Positions 57,273 to 64,000 of a stretch of DNA of 64,000 nt are shown here, in pieces. The translations under genes and the position numbers were made by a program. Under the pieces are notes generated by a model, which saw only the letters and a program-made list of their open reading frames with translations, did not search any database and was not told the origin of the DNA. Every line of letters starts with the position of its first letter. The first letter of the stretch is position 1. Origin of the DNA: DATAGZ01 sp036263455 (lineage in GTDB: Bacteria; Pseudomonadota; Alphaproteobacteria; Dongiales; Dongiaceae); assembly GCA_036263455.1 (NCBI GenBank), contig DATAGZ010000021.1, positions 1 through 64,000 on the forward strand, read 5' to 3'.

Positions 57273-58232
57273 ATGACACCATCCCCCTTGCGCCACGATT
57301 GGACTCGAGCCGAAGCCCTGGCCCTGTTCGCCTTGCCGTTTAATGATCTGCTTTTTCAGGCCCAGCAGGTCCACCGAACCTATTTCGCGGCCAACCAGAT
57401 ACAGCTTTCCACACTTCTCTCGATAAAAACCGGCGGATGCCCGGAGGATTGCGCCTATTGCCCGCAAGCGGCCCGCCACGACACAAACGTGGCGGCCGAG
57501 AAGCTGATGGCAGTGGAGGCGGTCCTCGCGGAAGCGAAGGCCGCCAAGCAGGCCGGCGCGCAGCGCTATTGCATGGGTGCCGCCTGGCGCGAGCCCAAGG
57601 ACCGCGATCTCGATTCCGTCTGCGCCATGGTCGCAGGTGTGAAGGGGTTGGGGCTCGAAACCTGCGCCACTTTGGGGATGCTTTCGGCGCCGCAGGCGGA
57701 GCGGCTGAAGCAGGCGGGGCTGGATTACTATAACCACAATCTCGATACCTCGCCCGAGTTCTATGGCGAGATCATCACCACGCGCGATTACCAGGACCGT
57801 CTGGAAACGCTTGAACATGTGCGCGCGGCCGGCATGAAAATCTGTTGCGGAGGGATCGTCGGAATGGGCGAGAGTCTCGCCGACCGCGCCGGCATGCTGG
57901 TCGCCCTCGCTACCCTGCCGGAACACCCCGAATCGGTGCCGATCAATCTGCTGGTCCAGGTCGAAGGGACGCCGCTGCATGGCGAAGCGCCGCTCGATCC
58001 GTTCGAATTCGTGCGCACCATCGCCGTGGCGCGGATCATGATGCCGGCCTCGATGGTGCGCCTTTCGGCGGGGCGGGAGCAGATGAGCGACGCCGTGCAG
58101 GCTTTGTGCTTTCTTGCGGGTGCCAATTCCGTCTTTGCCGGACCCAAGCTGCTGACCACGAGTAACCCAGGGGCAAGCCAGGACGAGGCGCTGTTCGCCA
58201 AGCTCGGCCTTGTCCCCATGGCGCATGCCTGA
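57273..58232 (+). CDS. bioB: Biotin synthase
   Basis: Radical-SAM enzyme inserting sulfur into dethiobiotin. 319 residues: the radical-SAM Cys triad in KTGGCPEDCAYCPQAARH (about residues 52-69), YYNHNLDTSPEFY, GGIVGMGES, and RLSAGREQMSDAVQALCFLAGANSVFAG (late Arg ligand to the [2Fe-2S] cluster). First gene of a five-gene bio operon; the bioA start lies within its end. Confidence 0.96.
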   Translation: MTPSPLRHDWTRAEALALFALPFNDLLFQAQQVHRTYFAANQIQLSTLLSIKTGGCPEDCAYCPQAARHDTNVAAEKLMAVEAVLAEAKAAKQAGAQRYCMGAAWREPKDRDLDSVCAMVAGVKGLGLETCATLGMLSAPQAERLKQAGLDYYNHNLDTSPEFYGEIITTRDYQDRLETLEHVRAAGMKICCGGIVGMGESLADRAGMLVALATLPEHPESVPINLLVQVEGTPLHGEAPLDPFEFVRTIAVARIMMPASMVRLSAGREQMSDAVQALCFLAGANSVFAGPKLLTTSNPGASQDEALFAKLGLVPMAHA

Positions 58233-59478
58233 CCAAGACTGGCTCGGCCAGGGGTTTTCCCATATCTGGCTGCCCTATGCGCAAATGAAGAACATGCCGA
58301 TGCCGGTCCCGATCGTGGGGGCGGAGGGTGCGCGCCTCTATTGCCGGGATGGACGGGTGCTGATCGATGGCGTCTCTTCCTGGTGGACCGCCTGTCATGG
58401 CTATAATCATCCGGCCCTGCGCCGCGCGCTTTTCCACCAGGGCGGGCATCTCCCGCATGTCATGCTCGGCGGCCTCGCCAACGAGCCGGCCTATCGCCTC
58501 GCGGGCAGGCTTGCCGGTTTGACCGGGCTCGACCGTGTCTTTTTCTCCGAATCGGGTTCGGTCGCGGTCGAGATCGCCCTCAAGATCGCCCTCCAATATT
58601 GGCGTAATCGCGGGCACGGCCAGCGCACGCGGTTTCTCGCCTTTGCGGACGGCTATCACGGCGATACGCTGGGCACGATGGCGGTCAGCGATCCGGTCGC
58701 GCTCCACGGGGCCTTCGCCGCGACCATTCCTCCTCAGTTCAGCACGCCGGTCCCGCGCCTCGAATCCGAGCGCCGTCAATATAGCGCTCTGCTCGATGCC
58801 CATCGCCATGAACTGGCGGCAGTGATCGTCGAGCCGCTGGTGCAGGGGGCGGGCGGCATGAAATTCCATGATGGGGAAACGCTGCGTTTCATCGCCGATC
58901 AGGCGCGCGCGCGCGACCTGCTGTTCATCGCCGATGAGATCATGACCGGTTTCGGACGGACCGGCACCATGTTCGCCACGGCCGAGGCCGGGCTCGTGCC
59001 AGATATCATGACGCTTTCCAAGGCGCTGACCGGGGGCACCCTGCCGCTGGCGGCGACCCTCGCCTCGGCTAAGGTCTTCGCCGCTTTTCATTCGGACGCC
59101 GAGGAAGACGCCCTCATGCATGGTCCGACCTATAGCGGCAACGCGCTCGCCTGCGCGGTGGCGCTCGCCGCGCTCGATCTCTTCGACGACGAGCCGCGCC
59201 TGGCCCAGGTCGCGCGCATCGCCGATCAGCTCCGCATCGGCCTCGCGCCGTGCGCCACCCACCCCTGGGTCCGCGACGTACGCGTCAAAGGCGCGCTGGG
59301 CGTGGTCGAGCTCGACCGTCCCAGCGCCTTCCTGCGCCCGGCCTTTCTGGCGCGCAACACCTGGATTCGGCCGTTCGGGTCGGTGATTTATCTGGCACCC
59401 CCCTTTGTCATCGCGGAGAGTGAGCTCACTCGCCTCACCGATTCCGTCTCCGCCGTGCTCGCCGCCCATGGAGGATGA
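58225..59478 (+). CDS. bioA: Adenosylmethionine-8-amino-7-oxononanoate aminotransferase
   Basis: PLP enzyme making 7,8-diaminopelargonate. 417 residues from ATG 58225 (an ATG five codons earlier is possible). Signatures: VDGVSSWWT-like SSWWTACHGYNHPALRRAL, FFSESGSVAVEIALK, DGYHGDTLGTMAVS, LFIADEIMTGFGRTGTMFA and the PLP Lys in TLSKALTGGTLPLAATL (about residue 262). Overlaps bioB by 8 nt and bioF by 11 nt. Confidence 0.95.
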   Translation: MPDQDWLGQGFSHIWLPYAQMKNMPMPVPIVGAEGARLYCRDGRVLIDGVSSWWTACHGYNHPALRRALFHQGGHLPHVMLGGLANEPAYRLAGRLAGLTGLDRVFFSESGSVAVEIALKIALQYWRNRGHGQRTRFLAFADGYHGDTLGTMAVSDPVALHGAFAATIPPQFSTPVPRLESERRQYSALLDAHRHELAAVIVEPLVQGAGGMKFHDGETLRFIADQARARDLLFIADEIMTGFGRTGTMFATAEAGLVPDIMTLSKALTGGTLPLAATLASAKVFAAFHSDAEEDALMHGPTYSGNALACAVALAALDLFDDEPRLAQVARIADQLRIGLAPCATHPWVRDVRVKGALGVVELDRPSAFLRPAFLARNTWIRPFGSVIYLAPPFVIAESELTRLTDSVSAVLAAHGG

Positions 59479-60565
59479 ACTGCGCCAGGCCCTGGCGGCG
59501 ATGGGCGAAAACCGGCGGGTTTTGCGCACGCACGATCCGCGTCTCGTCGATTTTTCCCACAACGATTATCTTGGTCTCAGGACGCATCCCGTCGTGATCG
59601 AACGCGCGCGCGCATGGACCCTGCGCCATGGCGCGGGAAGCGGTTCGTCCCGCCTCGTCTCGGCGAGCCATGCGGAGTACCTCGCGCTCGAGCGGCGGCT
59701 CGCCGATTTCAAGGGGAAGGAAGCCGCCCTGCTGTTTGCGAGCGGCTACCAGCTCAATGCAACCGTCATACCCGCAATCGCCGATCTGCTCGGAGCCGAC
59801 CTCTTCTTCGATAAGCTCGCCCACGCTTCGATCTATCACGGTGTCAAAGGCTTGCCGGCGCGCCGCTTCCGTCACAACGATCTCGACCACCTCGACAGTC
59901 TGCTCAAGGCAAGCCGGGCGCGCCACAAGCTCATCCTTACCGAATCGGTGTTCAGTATGGATGGCGACCGGGCTCCGCTGGAGGATCTCGCGGCGCTCGC
60001 CGAGCGGCATGGCGCGCATCTCTATATCGACGAAGCGCATGCCGGCGGCGTGCTCGGCCCCGAAGGGCGCGGTCTGTGCTATCCCCTGGGCAGTCGCATC
60101 GCCATGGTGATGGGAACTCTCGGCAAGGCGATGGGCGGCGCCGGCGCCTATATCGCCGGCAGCGCCGCGCTGATCGCCTATCTGGTCAACCGCGCCCAGG
60201 GCTTCGTGTATTCGACGGCGTTGCCGCCTGCAGCCCTTGGCGCGCTCGAGGGTGCGCTCGACCTGCTACCCGGCATGGAGGAGGCACGCGCACGGGTCCA
60301 GGACCGGGCAGCGCGATTACGCCGGCACCTTCGCGCGCGCGGCTTTTCTTGCGGGCCCTCGACGAGCCAAATCGTGCCGCTGATCCTGGGTGCGGCGGCG
60401 GCGGCGCTCGCCGCCCAGGCACATCTCGCCCGCCACGGTCTGCATGCGGTGGCGATCCGCCCTCCAACCGTCCCTCCCGGAAAAGCGCGGCTGCGCCTGA
60501 GCATGAGCGCGGGACATAGCGAGCCGGATTTCGCCCTCTTATGCGAGACGCTGGCCGCGCTATGA
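59468..60565 (+). CDS. bioF: 8-amino-7-oxononanoate synthase
   Basis: PLP-dependent condensation of pimeloyl-ACP and alanine. 365 residues: DFSHNDYLGLRTHP, GAGSGSSRLVSASHAEYLALERRLADFKG, LTESVFSMDGDRAPLEDLA, LYIDEAHAGGVLGPEGRG and the PLP Lys in MGTLGKAMGGAGAYIAG (about residue 220). Overlaps bioA and the hydrolase gene (ATGA). Confidence 0.95.
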   Translation: MEDELRQALAAMGENRRVLRTHDPRLVDFSHNDYLGLRTHPVVIERARAWTLRHGAGSGSSRLVSASHAEYLALERRLADFKGKEAALLFASGYQLNATVIPAIADLLGADLFFDKLAHASIYHGVKGLPARRFRHNDLDHLDSLLKASRARHKLILTESVFSMDGDRAPLEDLAALAERHGAHLYIDEAHAGGVLGPEGRGLCYPLGSRIAMVMGTLGKAMGGAGAYIAGSAALIAYLVNRAQGFVYSTALPPAALGALEGALDLLPGMEEARARVQDRAARLRRHLRARGFSCGPSTSQIVPLILGAAAAALAAQAHLARHGLHAVAIRPPTVPPGKARLRLSMSAGHSEPDFALLCETLAAL

Positions 60566-61173
60566 TTCTTTTTCTGCTGCATGGCTGGGCCTATGATTCG
60601 GCCTATTGGGACCCGCTCGGTCTGCCGGAGGCGGTGCGGGGCGAACTGGGCTATTTCGGGGCGGAGCCGATGCTCGATTTTCCGGAGCAGCCCTTCATAG
60701 GGGTAGGGCATTCGCTAGGCTTTCTGCGATTGCTGCTCGATTGGCCGCCTGCCATGCGCGGCCTGGTGGGAATCAACGGTTTCGCGCGTTTTTGCCAGGG
60801 TTCGGATTTTCCCGCGGGTATTCCGGCGCGGGTGCTGGCGCGCATGAAGGATAAATTAGCCCAGGATACCTCGGCCGTGCTCGGGGATTTTTGGGAGCGC
60901 GCCGGCGCACACGGACCACAGGCCGTGCCGCATTTGCCGCGCCTTGTGGCCGGGCTGGAATTTCTCGAGAAGGCCGATGGCCGCACCGCGCTCGCGCGGC
61001 TTGCCGAGCGCATTCTCCTGCTGGCAAGCCGCGAGGATCCACTGGCGCCCGGCGTGGAAGCGCTGGGGGTCCATACCGCATGGCATGAGACGGGCGACCA
61101 TGCTCTTGCCCGCACCGATCCGCCTTGGTGCCGCGCCCAGATCGCGGCGTTTGCGGAAGCGCATGTACGATAA
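60562..61173 (+). CDS. Compact BioH-like alpha/beta hydrolase (probable pimeloyl-ACP methyl ester esterase)
   Basis: 203 residues, shorter than E. coli BioH (256). HGWAYDSAYWDPL near the N-terminus resembles the oxyanion loop of BioH (HGWG); predicted triad Ser51 in VGHSLGF, Asp159 in SREDPLA and His180 in TGDHALAR. The shortness suggests a reduced lid. Placement between bioF and bioC, which makes and then needs removal of a methyl ester, supports the esterase role. BioG or another analogue family is possible. Confidence 0.78.
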   Translation: MILFLLHGWAYDSAYWDPLGLPEAVRGELGYFGAEPMLDFPEQPFIGVGHSLGFLRLLLDWPPAMRGLVGINGFARFCQGSDFPAGIPARVLARMKDKLAQDTSAVLGDFWERAGAHGPQAVPHLPRLVAGLEFLEKADGRTALARLAERILLLASREDPLAPGVEALGVHTAWHETGDHALARTDPPWCRAQIAAFAEAHVR

Positions 61174-61894
61174 GCTCCGAATTGCCCGTAATTTCGCCCG
61201 CGCCGCCGCCAGCTACGATAGGGCCGCGACGGTTCAGGCCCAGGCTGGGAAGGAGCTTGCCCACCTCCTGCGCGATTGCGCGCCCGATGCGCGGCTTGTG
61301 TGCGAGATCGGCTGCGGTACGGGACTCTTCTCCGGCGCGCTGCGCGCGGCATTCCCGCGAATCCGTCTGATCGTCAGCGATATCGCGCCGGTCTTGGCTG
61401 CGCGCGCCCGGGACCGTGGGCGCGCGGAGCTTGTCTTGGCGATGGATGCGGAGCGGCCCGCCTTCGCCGCCGGATGCTGTGATATCGTTGCCGGCAATTT
61501 CGTCGCGCAATGGTTCACGACGCCCGATTCCAGCATGGCCGGATTGCTGAATCTGGTGCGCCCAGGCGGGGTGCTCGGGCTGAACATCCTGCTCGAAGGA
61601 ACTTTCGCGGCATGGCACGTGCTGGCCGGGCAACGCGCCGTTCCTTTTCCCAGCCTGGAAACGGTGCGGGCCAATTTCGGAAGTAATACGCTTCTCCATC
61701 TGTCGGAACGGCGCGCACGAATAGCCTGCCGCGATGCCCGCCAGGCGCTCGCCCATATTCGGGCCTTGGGCGCGCGCGCCGCGAAGAATGATTATCGGCC
61801 GCTTTCCGCATCGAAGCTGCGAACGCTGCTAGTGGACCCGCGTCCCATCGATCTCGATTATCGCTGGGTGAACGTCATCCTCCGGCGTGGATGA
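61163..61894 (+). CDS. bioC: Malonyl-ACP O-methyltransferase
   Basis: Methylates malonyl-ACP so that fatty acid synthase can build the pimeloyl chain. 243 residues: FARAAASYDRAATVQAQAGKELA (the BioC N-terminal FxxAAxxYDxxA pattern), SAM motif I VCEIGCGTGLFSGAL (about residues 45-60), DIVAGNFVAQWF and the late LRTLLVD. Overlaps the hydrolase gene by 11 nt. bioD is absent from the operon and the window. Confidence 0.92.
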   Translation: MYDKLRIARNFARAAASYDRAATVQAQAGKELAHLLRDCAPDARLVCEIGCGTGLFSGALRAAFPRIRLIVSDIAPVLAARARDRGRAELVLAMDAERPAFAAGCCDIVAGNFVAQWFTTPDSSMAGLLNLVRPGGVLGLNILLEGTFAAWHVLAGQRAVPFPSLETVRANFGSNTLLHLSERRARIACRDARQALAHIRALGARAAKNDYRPLSASKLRTLLVDPRPIDLDYRWVNVILRRG

Positions 61895-61948
61895 GTGCGC
61901 GCCGAAATGATACGCTGGGGATAGGATTCACGATAGGATTAGGCAATC

Positions 61949-62692
61949 ATGGGCGGAAAAATCTATGTCGGCATTGGCGGCTGGACCTTCGAACCCTGGC
62001 GCGGCACTTTTTATCCCGAGGGGCTCGCTCACAAGAACGAACTCGCCTATGCGAGCCGCCATCTGAGCTCGATCGAGATTAACGGCTCCTATTACTCGAG
62101 CTTCAAGCCCGAGACATGGCGCAAATGGCGGGAAGAGACGCCCGAGGGTTTCGTGTTTTCCGTGAAGGCGTCGCGGTATGCCACCAACCGCAAGGAATTG
62201 GCCCAGGCGGAACCCTCCATCGCGAAATTCATCGGGCAGGGGATAGGCGAACTGGGGGATCGGCTCGGCCCGATCAACTGGCAATTGGCGCCCACCAAGA
62301 AATTCGTGCCGGAAGATGTCGAGGCGTTCCTGAAGCTGCTCCCTTCCAACGCGGGCGGCCGTGCGCTGCGCCACGCCTTGGAGGTCCGCCACGAGAGCTT
62401 CCAGGACAAGGCGTTTTTCGCGCTCGCCAAAAAGTATAACGCCGCGATCGTCTTCGCCGATGACGACGTCTTTCCCGCCATCGACGAGCCCACCGCCGAT
62501 TTCACCTATGCGCGCTTGATGCGGACCACCGAAGACCATCCGACAGGCTATAGCGAGGACGATCTGGTCCAGTGGGCGCGCCGCGCCAAGAGCTGGGCGA
62601 AGAAGGGCGATGTCTTTGTCTATTTCATTTCAGGAGCCAAGATCCGTGCGCCGCACGCCGCTCAGGCCCTGATGAAACGCTTGGGACGCTAG
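61949..62692 (+). CDS. DUF72 family protein
   Basis: 247 residues, TIM-barrel DUF72: YVGIGGWTFEPWRGTFYPEGLAHKNELAYASRHLSSIEINGSYYS and PEGFVFSVKASRYATN are hallmark blocks, with EVRHESFQDKAFF later. Function unknown in all species. It follows bioC after 54 nt, but nothing ties it to biotin. A doubled TAGGATT (61922 and 61934) sits just before the start and may hold a -10 box. Confidence 0.88.
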   Translation: MGGKIYVGIGGWTFEPWRGTFYPEGLAHKNELAYASRHLSSIEINGSYYSSFKPETWRKWREETPEGFVFSVKASRYATNRKELAQAEPSIAKFIGQGIGELGDRLGPINWQLAPTKKFVPEDVEAFLKLLPSNAGGRALRHALEVRHESFQDKAFFALAKKYNAAIVFADDDVFPAIDEPTADFTYARLMRTTEDHPTGYSEDDLVQWARRAKSWAKKGDVFVYFISGAKIRAPHAAQALMKRLGR

Positions 62693-62777
62693 CAGGAGTT
62701 CGCGCCGAGGCGTGCTTGTGTTCAACTGGCGGAGAAGCGTGAGCGCCCTGCATTGTTTCGGAAGCCCGTCTGAATCA

Positions 62778-62806
62778 TTGACAAGCCCTGCGCGCCTCGC
62801 TAGGCT
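62778..62806 (+). promoter_or_regulatory. Predicted rho promoter
   Basis: TTGACA (62778-62783), 17-bp spacer, TAGGCT (62801-62806). Strong -35 box. Transcription near 62813 would give a leader of about 37 nt to ATG 62850. The rest of 62693-62849 contains no gene. Confidence 0.6.
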
Positions 62807-62849
62807 CCATACTTCATCCGCCCGTACCGGGCCCTTTCTCATATCAGCG

Positions 62850-64000
62850 ATGACCATGACCACCCCTCAAGACATGAATCTGCAAGACCTCAAGCGCAAG
62901 ACCCCTGCCGAGCTCTTGGAAACCGCCGAAAAACTGGAAATCGAAAACGCATCGGCGTTGCGCCGCCAGGATATGATGTTCGCGATCCTGAAAAAGCTCG
63001 CCGAGAACGATATCCCGATCAATGCCGACGGCGTGGTCGAAACCCTGCAGGACGGCTTCGGTTTCCTGCGCTCGCCCGAGGCGAATTACCTGCCCGGGCC
63101 GGACGATATCTATGTCAGCCCCAGCCAGATCCGCCGCTTCGGCCTGAGGACTGGCGACACGGTCGAGGGTCAGATTCGCGCGCCCAAGGAGGGGGAGCGG
63201 TATTTCGCCCTTCTCAAGGTCAACAAGATCAATTTCGAGGATCCCGACAAGATCCGCCATCGCATCAATTTCGACAATCTTACGCCGCTCTATCCCGACG
63301 AGCGTCTGAAGCTCGAGATCGAAGATCCGCGCATCAAGGACAACACCACGCGGGTCATCGATCTCATCGCGCCGCTCGGCAAGGGTCAGCGCGCCCTGGT
63401 TGTCGCTCCGCCGCGCACCGGTAAGACGGTCATGCTGCAGAATATCGCCCACGCGGTCGCGAACAATCATCCGGAATGCTACCTGATCGTGCTGCTGATC
63501 GACGAGCGACCCGAAGAAGTCACCGACATGGCGCGTTCGGTCAAGGGCGAGGTGGTCTCTTCGACCTTCGACGAGCCGGCGTCCCGCCACGTCCAGGTCG
63601 CCGAGATGGTCATCGAAAAGGCCAAGCGTCTCGTCGAACACAAGCGCGACGTGGTGATCCTGCTCGATTCGATCACGCGGCTTGCGCGCGCCTACAATAC
63701 GGTCGTCCCTTCATCGGGCAAGGTTCTGACCGGCGGCGTGGACGCCAATGCCCTGCAGCGCCCCAAGCGCTTTTTCGGCGCGGCGCGCAACATCGAGGAG
63801 GGCGGCTCGCTGACGATCATCGCCACCGCCCTGATCGATACCGGTTCGCGCATGGACGAGGTGATCTTCGAAGAATTCAAGGGCACCGGCAATTCCGAAA
63901 TCATCCTGGACCGCAAGGTTTCGGATAAACGCACCTTCCCGGCAATCGACATCACCAAGTCGGGTACGCGCAAGGAAGAATTGCTGGTCGACAAGGCGAC
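62850..64000 (+). CDS. rho: Transcription termination factor Rho, partial (3' end beyond window)
   Basis: 383 codons visible, open at the window edge. N-terminal helical domain (MNLQDLKRKTPAELLETAEKLEIENAS), cold-shock-like RNA-binding domain (VETLQDGFGFLRSPEANYLPGPDDIYVSPSQIRRFGL), and the hexameric ATPase domain with Walker A VAPPRTGKT (about 190-198), Walker B VVILLDSITRLARAY and the Q/R-loop KVLTGGVDANALQRPKRFFGAARN. ATGs at 62850 and 62874 are both possible; the latter fits the family better, the former is the first after the promoter. Confidence 0.96.
   Translation, partial: MTMTTPQDMNLQDLKRKTPAELLETAEKLEIENASALRRQDMMFAILKKLAENDIPINADGVVETLQDGFGFLRSPEANYLPGPDDIYVSPSQIRRFGLRTGDTVEGQIRAPKEGERYFALLKVNKINFEDPDKIRHRINFDNLTPLYPDERLKLEIEDPRIKDNTTRVIDLIAPLGKGQRALVVAPPRTGKTVMLQNIAHAVANNHPECYLIVLLIDERPEEVTDMARSVKGEVVSSTFDEPASRHVQVAEMVIEKAKRLVEHKRDVVILLDSITRLARAYNTVVPSSGKVLTGGVDANALQRPKRFFGAARNIEEGGSLTIIATALIDTGSRMDEVIFEEFKGTGNSEIILDRKVSDKRTFPAIDITKSGTRKEELLVDKA

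Overview
The window is high-GC DNA from an alphaproteobacterium. The evidence is the kdsD-lptC-lptA-lptB-rpoN-hpf-ptsN run, the hemE-hemH pair, fused indolepyruvate oxidoreductase, DUF1674, DUF2333, DUF1223 and DUF3047 proteins, a textbook RpoH promoter at clpB, a Pho box at pstS and two CtrA-like TTAA-N7-TTAA sites. I cannot fix the order or genus. It looks like ordinary chromosome: housekeeping genes tightly packed, three tRNAs, and no rRNA, CRISPR array, transposase, integrase or prophage.

Layout. 1-8.8 kb: a partial outer-membrane porin, divergent rsmI and an LpoA/LppC-type lipoprotein, xth, then coaE-dnaQ-panB, an EamA transporter and pyk. 8.8-19.9 kb: tRNA-Ala, then a minus-strand run of ten overlapping or nearly abutting genes reading purB, methyltransferase, glycosyltransferase, deacetylase-like, membrane protein, a four-gene family-5 ABC importer, yraN; tRNA-Arg lies upstream. 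20-26.4 kb: rnd, kdsD, lptC, lptA, lptB, rpoN, hpf, ptsN, that is LPS precursor supply and export plus sigma-54, ribosome hibernation and PTS-Ntr. 26.4-35.7 kb: small lipoprotein, hemH/hemE, trpS, DUF2333, Pho-box-controlled pstS, DUF3047, a small protein and clpB with its heat-shock promoter.

35.8-48.9 kb: tRNA-Leu, a non-coding stretch, a carbonic-anhydrase-like protein that has lost two zinc ligands, DUF1223, a succinate dehydrogenase assembly factor, a YyaL/DUF255 protein, a cyclic-nucleotide-binding protein, quinone oxidoreductase, YggT, folD, a methyltransferase, the large indolepyruvate:ferredoxin oxidoreductase and an orphan sulfate-binding protein. 48.9-52.8 kb: rbfA-truB-rpsO-pnp on the minus strand, with an intrinsic terminator between rpsO and pnp. 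52.8-56.5 kb: a Cys-rich copper-storage-type protein, a LapG-type cysteine protease, an FMN reductase and a membrane PAS/HD-GYP-like sensor whose catalytic motifs are lost; the protease and the sensor each carry a TTAA-N7-TTAA site 24 nt upstream of the start codon. 56.5-64 kb: gmk, a bioB-bioA-bioF-(BioH-like)-bioC operon with no bioD, a DUF72 protein and rho (cut by the window end).

A recurring signal is a sigma-70-like promoter whose -10 box ends 5-9 nt before the start codon (LpoA-like gene, coaE, yggT, bioB and others), which predicts many leaderless mRNAs. The least explained loci are the methyltransferase/glycosyltransferase/deacetylase cassette, the zinc-ligand-deficient carbonic-anhydrase homologue with its overlapping secreted partner, and the protease/degenerate HD-GYP region with its paired CtrA-like sites.
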